Assembly: GCA_031401675.1 (NCBI GenBank)
Contig: JANNRR010000156.1
Location: 1-57,533 of the forward strand
Direction of reading: 5' to 3'
From: JANNRR01 sp031401675
Lineage (GTDB): Bacteria > Pseudomonadota > Alphaproteobacteria > Rhodobacterales > Rhodobacteraceae
Length of the DNA stretch: 57,533 nt
A program made the position numbers and the translations under genes. Positions 43,060 through 52,186 of the stretch are shown here, piece by piece. The stretch's first letter is position 1. Each line of letters starts with the position of its first letter. The notes under the pieces are model-generated. The model ran no database searches. It was not told the origin of the DNA and worked only from the letters and a program-made list of their open reading frames with translations.

Positions 43060-43099
43060 GCAATCGATATTGCTTATCGAACCAAGAAAACACTAGAAT
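43060..43099 (+). promoter_or_regulatory. Candidate promoter and operator of the LacI-type regulator
   Basis: GCAAT-CGAT-ATTGC (43060-43073) is an inverted repeat that shares GCAATCGAT with the site at 42962. It overlaps a possible -35 TTGCTT (43070-43075), followed after 18 nt by TAGAAT (43094-43099). This would allow autoregulation, and the two sites could loop. Prediction from sequence only. Confidence 0.55.
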
Positions 43100-43132
43100 C
43101 GTCAAGAGAATTCGTTGACCAAGGCTGCGCCG

Positions 43133-44182
43133 ATGATCCTGCCCAAGGCCAAACCGACAATCTATGACATCGCCCGGCTGAGCGGAGCCTCGCCGTCGAC
43201 GGTCAGCGCAGCTTTGAGCGGGGCCTGGAAAGCCCGCCGCCTGCGGGAAAGCACCGTCAAGGAAATCCAGCGCATCGCCGCAGAACAGGGCTATTCCATC
43301 AACATGCAGGCGCGCGGATTGCGGCAGGCACGCTCGCGCATGGTGGGGATGATCATTCCGCTGCATGACAACCGCTACTTTTCGACGCTTAGCCAGAGCT
43401 TCGAGGCGCTGGCGCGCGAGCGCGGCCTGTGCCCGGTGATCGCAAGCACCCTGCGTGACCCGGCGGAAGAGATCCGCACGGTGGAGACACTGATTTCCTA
43501 CGCCGTCGAATATCTGTTCATCGCCGGGGCCACCGACCCCGATACGCTCAGCGCGATGTGCGGTGCCGCCAACCTGCCACATGTCTTTGTGGACTTGCCC
43601 GGGCGCAGCGCACCCTCTGTGGTCAGCGACAATTTTCGGGGTGCCATGGAGTTGAGCGGCAAGATACTGGAGGATATGCCGGGGACTGCCGACCAGTTGC
43701 GTGCCAAGGCCTATTTCATCGGCGGCGTCGCCTCGGATTACGCGACATCGCGCCGGATCGACGGGTTCCGGGCGGTTTTCGAGAAAAGCCACGGACCGGT
43801 CAGCGCCGAACAGCTGATCCTGTGTGGCTATGCCCCGCAGGCCGCAGCGCGCGAGATTGCGGCGCTGTGCCACAGGATCGGCGGTCTGCCTGCCGGGCTG
43901 TTCGTCAATTCCCTGACGGTGTTCGAGGGCGTTCTGGGGCACTTCGTGCGGCTGCCGCCCGAGGCGTTCGCGCAAAGTGCTATCGGCTGCTACGACTATG
44001 ATCCGTTTGCGGCATTCCTGCAGTTTCCGGTGCATATGGTCCGCCAGAACGCCAGCCGGCTGATCGCGCGGGCTTATGAACTGATCGAGGCCGGCACCAC
44101 CGAGCCGGTGCTGGTCGAGATCAGCCCTGACCTGATCCCGCCGCGCACCATCTACAAGGAACCGTTCGGCGAACTGGGGTAG
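43133..44182 (+). CDS. LacI-family transcriptional regulator
   Basis: 349 aa from the ATG at 43133, with CAAGG 8 nt upstream. N-terminal helix-turn-helix TIYDIARLSGASPSTVSAALSG (about residues 9-30) and hinge QARGLRQARSRMVGMI, followed by a periplasmic-binding-protein-like sugar sensor domain ending at PPRTIYKEPFGELG. It should repress the divergent sugar operon until the sugar or a phosphorylated intermediate binds. Candidate operators lie at 42962-42972 and 43060-43073. Confidence 0.93.
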   Translation: MILPKAKPTIYDIARLSGASPSTVSAALSGAWKARRLRESTVKEIQRIAAEQGYSINMQARGLRQARSRMVGMIIPLHDNRYFSTLSQSFEALARERGLCPVIASTLRDPAEEIRTVETLISYAVEYLFIAGATDPDTLSAMCGAANLPHVFVDLPGRSAPSVVSDNFRGAMELSGKILEDMPGTADQLRAKAYFIGGVASDYATSRRIDGFRAVFEKSHGPVSAEQLILCGYAPQAAAREIAALCHRIGGLPAGLFVNSLTVFEGVLGHFVRLPPEAFAQSAIGCYDYDPFAAFLQFPVHMVRQNASRLIARAYELIEAGTTEPVLVEISPDLIPPRTIYKEPFGELG

Positions 44183-44351
44183 GGGCAGGCGTGCGGCAAT
44201 GCCGGCGGGACGGCTTGACAATCACCGGTGAATTTGCGGAATGGCGGTGCGCCCGGGTGACGGTCTGTCAGCGGTGCATCACGTACCCCGACCCCTGACG
44301 CCGGCCCGGTCTCTGCCGCGGCGGTCGGCGGAGGACCGGCCAAAGGACAAT

Positions 44352-46202
44352 ATGAGCGTTCGGCCAAACAGCAGCATGGACGAGGCTGCGCGGATCTTGT
44401 CGCGCAGCGAGGCGGCATCATGGCAGGCCGGGTTCCGCACGATCTGGCGGATCACCCGGATGGCCTGGGCGACGCCGTGGCAGGTGGTGTTCGCGATTGC
44501 ATCGACGCTGATCGCCTCGGGGTTTCAACTGGCGATTCCGGTGCTGCTGGGGCAGGCGATCGATCAGACCCAAGGGGTGATCGGGGCGGGAAGCGCGGCC
44601 GGGGCCGGGCTGTGGGGGGCCGGGCTGTGGTGGACTGCGCTGATCCTGCTGGTGGTTTCGATCCTGCGCGGCGTGTTCACGCTGTTTCAGAACTATTACA
44701 GCGAGGCGGTGGGGCACCATACCGGTTATCAGATGCGGCTGGATTACTATCAGAAAATCCAGACGCTCAGCTTCGGCTTTCACGACCGGGTGCATTCGGG
44801 CGATCTGATCACGCTGGGAATGCTGGACCTGGAAGGCGTGCGGATGTTCTTTTCCACCGGCCTGGTTCGGCTGGTACTGTTGTCGGTGCTGATCGGCTGG
44901 GGCGGTTACATGCTGATGTCGACCGATCTGGTGCTGGGGCTGGTGGCGCTGAGTTTTGTGCCGTTTGTCGGCTGGCGGTCCTCGGTGGCGCAACTGCGGC
45001 TGCGCGGGACGTGGCTGGACTTGCAGGAGCGGTTGTCGGTGCTTTCGCGGGTGATGGAGGAAAATCTGGCGGGCATACGGGTGGTGCGGGCGTTTTCGGC
45101 GCAGGACCATGAAATGGCCAAGTTCGCCCGCGCCTCGGCCTCGGCGCTGGAACTGGCGCATGACCGGGTGGATATCAGGGTGCGCAACACCAGTGCCATG
45201 ACCCTTTCGTTCTTTGCCGCCATGGGGCTGGTGCTGTGGATCGGCGGGCGGCAGGTGACGGCGGGGCAGATGTCGGTGGGCACGCTGGCGTCGTTCCTGA
45301 CCTTCATGACCATCCTGCAGATGCCGGTGCGGCAGTTGGGGCTGTTGGTCAATTCCTTTGCCCGCGCCTCGACCTGCGGCGCGCGGCTATTCGACATGCT
45401 GGACCTGCAGGTGGCAATCAGCGACCGGCCGGGGGCGGCCGATTTGCAGGTCACCGACGGGGTGCTGGAGTTCCGGTCGGTGGATTTCGCCTATCCCGAC
45501 ACGCCGGACCGCCCGGCGCTGACCGGCGTGAGTTTCCGCGCCGAACGCGGCCAGACCATTGGGCTGATCGGGCCGCCCGGGTCGGGAAAATCGACCATCG
45601 CGGCGCTGATCCCGCGCTACTATGATCCGACAGGTGGCCAGATCCTGATCGACGGTCAGGACGTCGGGGCGGTGACGCTGGCCTCGCTCCGCAAACAGGT
45701 GGCGGTGGTGGCGCAGGATGCGTTCCTGTTCACCACCACGCTGGAAAACAACGTGGCCTATGGTGACCCCTGGGCCAAACCGGCGCGGATCGAGGCGGCA
45801 AGCGATGCGGCGCAGATGCACCGCTACATCGCCGGGCTGCCGCGTGGCTATGGCACCGTGGTGGGCGAACGCGGCGCCTCGCTGTCGGGCGGGCAGCGCC
45901 AGCGGCTGACGATCGCGCGGACGCTTATGCTGGAACCGGCGGTGCTGGTGTTCGACGATTCGACCGCTGCCGTCGATGCCCATACCGAGGCGCTGATCCG
46001 CGCTGCGCTGGCCGAGGGGGCGGCGGGGCGGGTGACGATCATCGTGGCGCACCGGCTGAATTCGCTGATGCACGCCGACGAGATCCTGTTTCTGGATCAG
46101 GGGCGCGTGGTCGAACGCGGCACCCATGCCGGCTTGCTGGCGCAGGGCGGGATGTACCGGGCGCTTTATGATCTGCAGGTTCGCCCGGCGAAGGGTGCCT
46201 GA
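44352..46202 (+). CDS. ABC exporter half-transporter A (degenerate catalytic site)
   Basis: 616 aa from the ATG at 44352 (MSVRPNSSMDEA), with AAAGGA upstream; the frame is open earlier but without family character. A six-helix membrane domain fills about residues 30-325, then one ABC domain: Walker A GPPGSGKST, signature LSGGQRQRLTI, Walker B VLVFDDSTAAVDAHTEA. The catalytic Glu is replaced by Asp, as in the first subunit of heterodimeric exporters such as BmrC and TM287. Partner is the next gene, joined by a TGATG overlap. Confidence 0.93.
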   Translation: MSVRPNSSMDEAARILSRSEAASWQAGFRTIWRITRMAWATPWQVVFAIASTLIASGFQLAIPVLLGQAIDQTQGVIGAGSAAGAGLWGAGLWWTALILLVVSILRGVFTLFQNYYSEAVGHHTGYQMRLDYYQKIQTLSFGFHDRVHSGDLITLGMLDLEGVRMFFSTGLVRLVLLSVLIGWGGYMLMSTDLVLGLVALSFVPFVGWRSSVAQLRLRGTWLDLQERLSVLSRVMEENLAGIRVVRAFSAQDHEMAKFARASASALELAHDRVDIRVRNTSAMTLSFFAAMGLVLWIGGRQVTAGQMSVGTLASFLTFMTILQMPVRQLGLLVNSFARASTCGARLFDMLDLQVAISDRPGAADLQVTDGVLEFRSVDFAYPDTPDRPALTGVSFRAERGQTIGLIGPPGSGKSTIAALIPRYYDPTGGQILIDGQDVGAVTLASLRKQVAVVAQDAFLFTTTLENNVAYGDPWAKPARIEAASDAAQMHRYIAGLPRGYGTVVGERGASLSGGQRQRLTIARTLMLEPAVLVFDDSTAAVDAHTEALIRAALAEGAAGRVTIIVAHRLNSLMHADEILFLDQGRVVERGTHAGLLAQGGMYRALYDLQVRPAKGA

Positions 46203-48091
46203 TGGCCGAAGAACAGGAAACCGAACGCGATGATGTGCGCGACGACGGCCGCCGCCCGCCGCGTGCGGTGGTGGGGTCGCACCGGATCGAGGAGGAGATG
46301 TTCGGCCGGGTGTTCGATGCGCGCATCGTGCAGCGCATCTGGGTGTTCGTGCGGCCCTATCGCTGGCAGGTCTGGGTGTCGGTGGTGGCGGTGCTGATCT
46401 TTACCGGATCGCAACTGGTGATCCCGCTGATCATCCGGCACGCCATCGACTTCGGGCTGGTGCCCGGCGACGCGGGCCGGGCGGCGATGGGCTGGTCGCT
46501 GGCGGCCTTTGCCGTGGCGATCCTGATCACTTATGCTGCCAGCTACGTGCAGGAGGTGGTGGTCGGCAAGACCGCCGAAACCGTGCTGTTCGACATCCGC
46601 AGCGCGATGTTCGCGCATCTGCAGCATGTATCGCTGTCGTTCATGGACAAGACCGAGGTCGGCCGGCTGATGTCGCGGCTGCAGGGCGATGTGAACTCGA
46701 TGCAGGAGTTTCTGGAAACCTGCGTGCTGTCGGTCGGCGATATCGTGCTGCTGTTCGGCATCGTGGCGGTGATGCTGTCGCTGGACTGGCATCTGGGGCT
46801 GTTGGTGCTGGCGGTTTTGCCGGTTCTGTTCGTGGTGCGGCTGTTCTGGCTGCCGCGCGCCCGCGTTGCCTTCATGGCCGCGCACGAGACCAATTCGGTG
46901 ACCAACGGCGCGCTGGCCGAGGGCATCCACGGAGTGCGTACGGTGCAGGGGCTTGGGCGGCAGGCGGTGAACCTGCAGCTTTATGACGACAAGGCCTTTG
47001 CTAATTTGCGCGCGCACTTGCTGGCCGCGAAATATGCGCAGGTGATGGTGCCGATTGTCGATACGCTGACCGGAGCGGCGATGGCGATCCTGATCGTGGT
47101 CGGTGGCGCAATGGTGATGGACCGCAGCCTGGATGTCGGGGTGATGGTGGCGTTTCTATTCTATATCCAGCGGTTTTTCGACCCGATCCGCTCGCTGACC
47201 CTGCAGTATTCGGTGATGCAGCGGGCGATGGCGTCGGGCCAGCGACTGACCGAGGTGCTGGATGTGGCTGTCGAGATCACAGACGCGCCGGACGCGGTCG
47301 ACCTGCCCGACGACATGGACGGCTCGGTCGAGTTCCGCGATGTGGTGTTCGGTTATGCCCGCGACCGTCCGGTGCTGAAGGGCATCAGCTTCCGGCTGCA
47401 TCCGGGCGAGACGGTGGCGCTGGTCGGCCCGACCGGGTCGGGCAAATCCAGCGCTATGGCGCTTTTGCATCGGTTCTATGACGTGCAGGGCGGGCAGGTG
47501 CTGGTCGGCGGGCACGACGTGCGGGCGGTAACGCAAGCCTCGCTGGGCCGGCATATCGCCATGGTGCTGCAGGAGCCGTTCCTGTTCACCGGCACGGTGA
47601 TGGAAAACATCCTCTACAACAAGATCACCGCCACCGAGGTCGATGCGGTGGCGGCGGCGCAGGCGGTCGGGGCGCACGAGTTCATCACCCAGTTGCCGGA
47701 TGGTTACCGGACCCTCTTGGACGAACGCGGCGGCAACCTGTCGCTGGGGCAGCGGCAACTGGTCAGTTTTGCCCGGGCGCTGGTGGCCGACACCAGGATT
47801 CTGGTGCTGGACGAAGCGACGGCCAGCATCGACAGCGCCACCGAACTGACCATCCAGAAGGCGCTGGCGGTGCTGCTGCGCGGTCGCAGCGGGTTGGTGA
47901 TCGCGCACCGGCTGGCGACGATCCGCGGGGCGGACCGGATCATCGTGCTGCGCAATGGGCTGGTGGAGGAAACCGGCACCCATGCCGCCCTGATCGCGGC
48001 GGGCGGCAGCTATGCCCGGCTCTATGCGATGAGCCATGCCTCGTTTGATGACGCGCCGGCGGAACTGGACGCGGGCGGGGCGCAGACCTGA
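46202..48091 (+). CDS. ABC exporter half-transporter B (canonical Walker B)
   Basis: 629 aa, starting inside the previous stop codon (TGATG). An N-terminal polar tail of about 35 residues, a six-helix membrane domain, then an ABC domain: Walker A GPTGSGKSS, signature NLSLGQRQLVSF, Walker B ILVLDEATASID with a normal Glu. The altered signature LSLGQ would complete the degenerate site with subunit A, leaving one active ATP site, as in TM287/288-type multidrug or lipid exporters. Substrate unknown. Confidence 0.93.
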   Translation: MAEEQETERDDVRDDGRRPPRAVVGSHRIEEEMFGRVFDARIVQRIWVFVRPYRWQVWVSVVAVLIFTGSQLVIPLIIRHAIDFGLVPGDAGRAAMGWSLAAFAVAILITYAASYVQEVVVGKTAETVLFDIRSAMFAHLQHVSLSFMDKTEVGRLMSRLQGDVNSMQEFLETCVLSVGDIVLLFGIVAVMLSLDWHLGLLVLAVLPVLFVVRLFWLPRARVAFMAAHETNSVTNGALAEGIHGVRTVQGLGRQAVNLQLYDDKAFANLRAHLLAAKYAQVMVPIVDTLTGAAMAILIVVGGAMVMDRSLDVGVMVAFLFYIQRFFDPIRSLTLQYSVMQRAMASGQRLTEVLDVAVEITDAPDAVDLPDDMDGSVEFRDVVFGYARDRPVLKGISFRLHPGETVALVGPTGSGKSSAMALLHRFYDVQGGQVLVGGHDVRAVTQASLGRHIAMVLQEPFLFTGTVMENILYNKITATEVDAVAAAQAVGAHEFITQLPDGYRTLLDERGGNLSLGQRQLVSFARALVADTRILVLDEATASIDSATELTIQKALAVLLRGRSGLVIAHRLATIRGADRIIVLRNGLVEETGTHAALIAAGGSYARLYAMSHASFDDAPAELDAGGAQT

Positions 48092-48135
48092 CGGACGGCG
48101 CGGCGTGAACGGCTGGTTGTCGAGGAGCGAAGCGG

Positions 48136-49080
48136 TCAAGTTTCCGGGTTCGATGCGGCGAACGCCCGGATCTCTGCCAGCGTCCCGGCCCCCTCCATCG
48201 GGCCGCGTCTGGTCACGGCCAGCGCCCCGGCGGCGCAGGCCAGCCGCAAGGCGTCGGCGGCCGGGGTGCCGCGCAACCACAGGGCGGTGAACGCGGCGCC
48301 GAAACAGTCACCGGCGCCGGTCGGGTCAACCTCGGTCACTTTGAAACCCGGATGGGTCAGCGCGGTTTCTGGATCGTGATACGACGCCCCAGCCGCGCCA
48401 CGTTTCAGCACGACAGCCCGCACCCCGCGTGCCAGATGCGCCGCGACGGCAGCGGCTTCGGTGGGGGCTTCGGTGCCGACATACACCTCCTCGCCCGAGG
48501 GCAGGAACAGGTCGGTCAGCGCCAGCACCGACAGGGCGGTATCGCGAACGCCGGGCAGGTGCAGCACCTCCTTGCGCAGGTTGGGATCGAACGACAGACT
48601 GCCGCCCTGGGCCTTGACCAGCTCTGCCACTGTCAGGGCCAGCGCCTGCATCGCCGGGGCCGCGAGCGAGGTGCCGACCAGATGCAGATGGTCCGCACCC
48701 GCGATCAATGCGCGACCGGCGTCGGTCAGCCGGATCGAGGCGGTGGCGCTGTGGGCGATGTTGAACACGAAGTCCCGCGCGCCGTCGGGGCGGTAGCGGA
48801 CAAAGGCGCTGCCGGTCGGGCGTTCGGGGTCGATGGCGATGGCCGAGATGTCGACGCTGTCGGCGGCCAGCCGGTTCAGGTTCAGCCGGCCGAAGTCATC
48901 GTCGCCCACGGCGGAAATCATGCCGCACGGTTGGCCGATGCGCGCCGCCTGCGCGACAAAGATGGCGGGTGCGCCGGACGGATAGGGGCCGGTCAGCGCG
49001 ATCGGTTGCAGGAAGCCATTGCCGGGTGTGTCGGCCATGATCTCGACCAGAATCTCGCCGATGGTGATGATCTTCTTCAT
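48136..49080 (-). CDS. PfkB-family sugar kinase
   Basis: 314 aa. N-terminal MKKIITIGEILVEIMAD and GGxG-like GPYPSGAPAIFVAQAARIG replace the first PfkB signature; the second signature is intact: VDPTGAGDCFGAAFTALWLRG with the catalytic Asp near residue 255. ATP-binding VVLKRGAAGASYHD precedes it. It phosphorylates a sugar or sugar phosphate; fructokinase, 2-keto-3-deoxygluconate kinase and others share this layout. It follows tal by 24 nt in one transcript, suggesting a pentose or hexose phosphate route. Confidence 0.9.
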   Translation of the reverse strand: MKKIITIGEILVEIMADTPGNGFLQPIALTGPYPSGAPAIFVAQAARIGQPCGMISAVGDDDFGRLNLNRLAADSVDISAIAIDPERPTGSAFVRYRPDGARDFVFNIAHSATASIRLTDAGRALIAGADHLHLVGTSLAAPAMQALALTVAELVKAQGGSLSFDPNLRKEVLHLPGVRDTALSVLALTDLFLPSGEEVYVGTEAPTEAAAVAAHLARGVRAVVLKRGAAGASYHDPETALTHPGFKVTEVDPTGAGDCFGAAFTALWLRGTPAADALRLACAAGALAVTRRGPMEGAGTLAEIRAFAASNPET

Positions 49081-49104
49081 TGTGCGTCGATTGCGGGCAA
49101 CAGG

Positions 49105-50049
49105 TCAGGCGGCCAGCGCCGTGCGGATCATGGCGTGAAGCTTCTGGGTGTCGGCGTGGAAATTGCGGATACCTTCGGCCAGTTTCTCGGTCGCCATCGC
49201 GTCTTCGTTCAGCGCCCAGCGAAAATCGCCCTCGCTCATCGGCATCGCGGCCATGCCGGTGGCGTTGTCGGGCGAGAGGGCACGGGGCAGCGGGCCGGGG
49301 GCGGCATTCAGTTCGTTCAGCAGTGCCGGGCTGATGGTCAGGCGGTCACAACCGGCCAGCGCCTCGATCTGGCCGGTATTGCGGAAGCTGGCACCCATGA
49401 CCACAGTGGGGATGCGGTTGGATTTGTAGTAATCATAGATGCGGCGGACCGAGGCGACGCCGGGGTCGGTTTCGGGGGTGTAGGTCTGGCCGGTGGCCTT
49501 GCTGAACCAGTCGGTGATGCGACCGACAAAGGGCGAGATCAGGAAGGCGCCGGAATTGGCCGAGGCAACGGCCTGGGCCAGGCTGAACAGAAGCGTGATG
49601 TTGCAGTCGATGCCTTCGGCCTGCAGCACGCGCGAGGCTTCGATGCCTTCCCAGGTTGCGGCCAGTTTGATCAGGATGCGGTCCTTGCCGATGCCGCGCG
49701 CCTGATAGGCGGCGATCAGGGCGCGGGCCTTGGCGATGGAGCCGTCCTTTTCGAACGACAGGCGGCTGTCGACCTCGGTCGAGACCCGGCCGGGGACCAG
49801 TTTGGTCAGTTCGGCCCCGACGGTCACGGTCAGGTCGTCGACGATGGCAGCGACCGGGTCGGGGCTGGCGCGGCCGGCCTGGATGGCGCGGGCGACATGC
49901 TCGGCGAAGGCGGGACTTTGCACGGCCTTGAGCACGATCGAGGGGTTGGTGGTGCAGTCCTGCGGCGAAAGTGCGCGGACGGCGTCGAAATCGCCGGTAT
50001 CGGCGACGACAACGGAAAGAGTGCGCAGGCTGTCGAGTTTGCTGGTCAT
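49105..50049 (-). CDS. tal: Transaldolase (TalB type)
   Basis: 314 aa from the ATG at 50049, with AGGAGGC upstream. Classical transaldolase: TTNPSIVLKA (Asn35), Glu92 in VSTEVDSRLSF, and the Schiff-base Lys128 in RILIKLAATWEG, with NITLLFSLAQA and ISPFVGRITDW completing the barrel. It exchanges dihydroxyacetone units between sedoheptulose 7-phosphate and glyceraldehyde 3-phosphate in the pentose phosphate pathway. A 16-bp palindrome lies about 100 bp upstream. Confidence 0.95.
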   Translation of the reverse strand: MTSKLDSLRTLSVVVADTGDFDAVRALSPQDCTTNPSIVLKAVQSPAFAEHVARAIQAGRASPDPVAAIVDDLTVTVGAELTKLVPGRVSTEVDSRLSFEKDGSIAKARALIAAYQARGIGKDRILIKLAATWEGIEASRVLQAEGIDCNITLLFSLAQAVASANSGAFLISPFVGRITDWFSKATGQTYTPETDPGVASVRRIYDYYKSNRIPTVVMGASFRNTGQIEALAGCDRLTISPALLNELNAAPGPLPRALSPDNATGMAAMPMSEGDFRWALNEDAMATEKLAEGIRNFHADTQKLHAMIRTALAA

Positions 50050-50150
50050 GGAAGCCTCCTGATGTCGGGGGCTGGATAGCACAGGAATTGGCGGGCTGCA
50101 TCCGGGGAAATGCGGGGAGGGTCCGGGCGGGATTTTGGGCGGGGGACGGC

Positions 50151-50166
50151 TGTCCAGATCTGGACA
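50151..50166. promoter_or_regulatory. Perfect 16-bp palindrome upstream of tal, candidate operator
   Basis: TGTCCAGATCTGGACA is its own reverse complement. It sits 102 bp upstream of the tal start in an AT-richer, promoter-like stretch (50151-50230). No second copy was noticed. The binding protein is unknown and no regulator gene is adjacent. Confidence 0.6.
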
Positions 50167-50336
50167 CTTTCGAAATACGTTTGTTGTCAGACACATAGGT
50201 ATTTTCGTTTACCGGGTTTTAACCATTTCTGTTGCCGGGCGCCAAGGGCCATCGACAAAAACGGAACGGGGTCGCCTGCTGTGTGCAGACGGCCCCGGTC
50301 CCGGAACTGGCGTCCTTTGATGCAGGATGAACACTG

Positions 50337-50561
50337 GTGGAATCGCCGTTGCGCTCGCCACTCGCCTTGCCGGTCGATGCGAAGTCCCGGGCCGATCAGG
50401 TGGCCGCACAGTGTGCGGGCGCCCGGCCCGTTGCCCGAAAGCACAAGCGAAGGGCAAGGGGGATTGGGCCGGGTGCGTTGCTCGGGAAATCAGGCCGCGC
50501 CTGCCTGGGCTGGCGCACTACCCGCGCCTGCCAAGGGGCAGGCAGGCGCGGTCTGATTTGA
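50337..50561 (+). CDS. Possible 74-aa protein in repeat copy B
   Basis: GTG at 50337 preceded by GCAGGATG. The product begins MESPLRSPLALPVDAKSRAD, nearly the same as in copy A, but the copy A stop is lost and the frame runs on through the hairpin to a stop inside the FNR palindrome. The differing ends argue that the repeated DNA, rather than the protein, is what is maintained. Confidence 0.25.
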   Translation: MESPLRSPLALPVDAKSRADQVAAQCAGARPVARKHKRRARGIGPGALLGKSGRACLGWRTTRACQGAGRRGLI

Positions 50562-50571
50562 TTGAAATCAA
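50558..50571. promoter_or_regulatory. Perfect FNR/CRP-type box in repeat copy B
   Basis: TTGAT-TGAA-ATCAA, identical to the box in copy A including the 4-nt spacer, and in the same position relative to the preceding hairpin. No spaced -10 element was found. Confidence 0.5.
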
Positions 50572-50704
50572 ATCCGACAAGAAAGACAGAAGGATAGCGC
50601 CACGGACCAACACCGGACAAGCAATCCTTGCAGCTACACCTATCACGCGAACGGCGCGCGACTATCCTTTAAGTGTTTCCACCAAAGGTCGTCATGTACA
50701 AACG

Positions 50705-52186
50705 CTACTGCGCCGCCAGCGCCTCGGTCTTCACCGGTTTGTTCAACTGAAACTCCTCGTGGTACGAGCGTTCCACGTTCACCGTCCAGACATCGTGCTT
50801 GGCCCCCAGGATGTTGCGGGCGGCGAACATGGCCGACAGCATGGAATGGTCCTGGTTGTTGTAGCGGTGCAGACCGTTGCGGCCCACGGTCTGGAAGTTG
50901 TCGAGGCTGGTGATCCACTTTTCGATGATGTCCAGCGCTTCACGGTATTCACCGTCATAGACCGGATAGGCCTTGGGCTGCCGGATGATGGCGGCGTCGA
51001 TCACCGAGGTCGCCTTGGCCAGACCAAGCTGTTCCAGTTCCTTGGCTCCAAGCTCGCGCAGGTCCTTGTCGGACATGTTCCAGAGCCCGTCACCCTTCTG
51101 ACAGAAATACTCCATGCCGATCGAGGCGGTGTTCTGGTTGGGCAGCATTTCCTTGGACCAGGCCCGGAAGTTCTGGATGCGCCCGACCTTGACCTTGGGC
51201 GAGTGGATGTAGATCCAGTTGTCCGGGAACGGGTCGGCATGGTCCAGCACCAGCGTCACGATCAGGAAATCGCGGTACTTCAGCCTGTCGGCAGCCGCGA
51301 CCACTTCTGGCGGCGGCGGCGGGTTGAAGGCGTGGATCAGATCGCGGAGCGCCATCGTGTTGACGAAATGCGCGCCATCGACCCTTTCCACGTCACCTTT
51401 GCTGCCATCTTCGTGCCAGTGCTGGACATCGATGGAGTTCACGGTGCTTTCGGTGCGGTTGACCCGCACCACTTCGCTGCGCAGCGTCACTTCGCCGCCG
51501 TTTTCGCGGATGATGTCGGTGCACTTCTCCCACATCATGCCAGGGCCAAGCCGGGGATACTTGAATTCCTCGATCAGCGAGGAGGTGTCATTGGCACCGG
51601 TGATCGCGTTCCAGACGGCTTTGGTCAAAGACAGGTTCTTGATCCGCTGTGCGGCCCAGTCCGCGCGGATTTCGCTGGCCGGAATGCCCCAGACCTTTTC
51701 AGTATAAGTGCGGAAGAAGTGCATGTAGAGCCGGCCGCCGAAACGGTTGACCACCCAGTGCTCGAAGCTTTCCTCTTTCTTGTAGGGGCGCACCTTCCAC
51801 TTGAGCAGGCTGAGGCCGATCCGCGCCGATTCGTACAGTCCGATGGACGACAGGGCGTTGAACAGCTTCAGCGGATAGTCGAAGAACCGTTCGCGGTAAT
51901 AGATGCGCGAGGACCGCGGGACGGTGATGAAATCGTCCTGCAGCACTTCGTCCCACATCTCTTCGACTTCTGTCACCTTGGTGAAGAAGCGGTGGCCGCC
52001 GATGTCGAACCGGTAGCCGTTATGGCTTTCGGTGCGGGCGATGCCGCCGACCATGTTGGAACCTTCGTAGACCATGGGGCGATGATCGGTACTGCGCTTC
52101 TGCAATTCATAGGCTGCCGTCAGACCGGCCGGCCCACCACCAATAATCACAACAGGAATTCGTCCGTCACTTCGCATATAAGACAC
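50705..52186 (-). CDS. FAD/NAD-dependent oxidoreductase of polysaccharide clusters
   Basis: 493 aa from GTG at 52186 (GGGGA 9 nt upstream), or 490 aa from the ATG at 52177. N-terminal FAD fold VVIIGGGPAGLTAAYELQKR, then GGHRFFTKVTEVEEMW and PLKLFNAL. The overall arrangement resembles the protoporphyrinogen-oxidase/UDP-galactopyranose-mutase-like flavoproteins often found beside glycosyltransferase genes. The reaction is not known; it may modify a nucleotide sugar or lipid-linked sugar. Its 3' end abuts repeat copy B. Upstream (52187-52608) is a promoter-like region shared with the sulfotransferase. Confidence 0.85.
   Translation of the reverse strand: MSYMRSDGRIPVVIIGGGPAGLTAAYELQKRSTDHRPMVYEGSNMVGGIARTESHNGYRFDIGGHRFFTKVTEVEEMWDEVLQDDFITVPRSSRIYYRERFFDYPLKLFNALSSIGLYESARIGLSLLKWKVRPYKKEESFEHWVVNRFGGRLYMHFFRTYTEKVWGIPASEIRADWAAQRIKNLSLTKAVWNAITGANDTSSLIEEFKYPRLGPGMMWEKCTDIIRENGGEVTLRSEVVRVNRTESTVNSIDVQHWHEDGSKGDVERVDGAHFVNTMALRDLIHAFNPPPPPEVVAAADRLKYRDFLIVTLVLDHADPFPDNWIYIHSPKVKVGRIQNFRAWSKEMLPNQNTASIGMEYFCQKGDGLWNMSDKDLRELGAKELEQLGLAKATSVIDAAIIRQPKAYPVYDGEYREALDIIEKWITSLDNFQTVGRNGLHRYNNQDHSMLSAMFAARNILGAKHDVWTVNVERSYHEEFQLNKPVKTEALAAQ

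Larger units (their letters stand above)
50325..50702 (+). repeat. Dispersed intergenic repeat, copy B
   Basis: Matches copy A over nearly its whole length: short ORF region, hairpin GCGCCTGCC/GGCAGGCGC at 50524-50549, FNR-type palindrome, and a diverged tail ending TCGTCATGTAC right at the 3' end of the FAD oxidoreductase gene. The gap between tal and that gene (50050-50704) otherwise holds only the tal promoter region and its palindrome. Confidence 0.85.
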
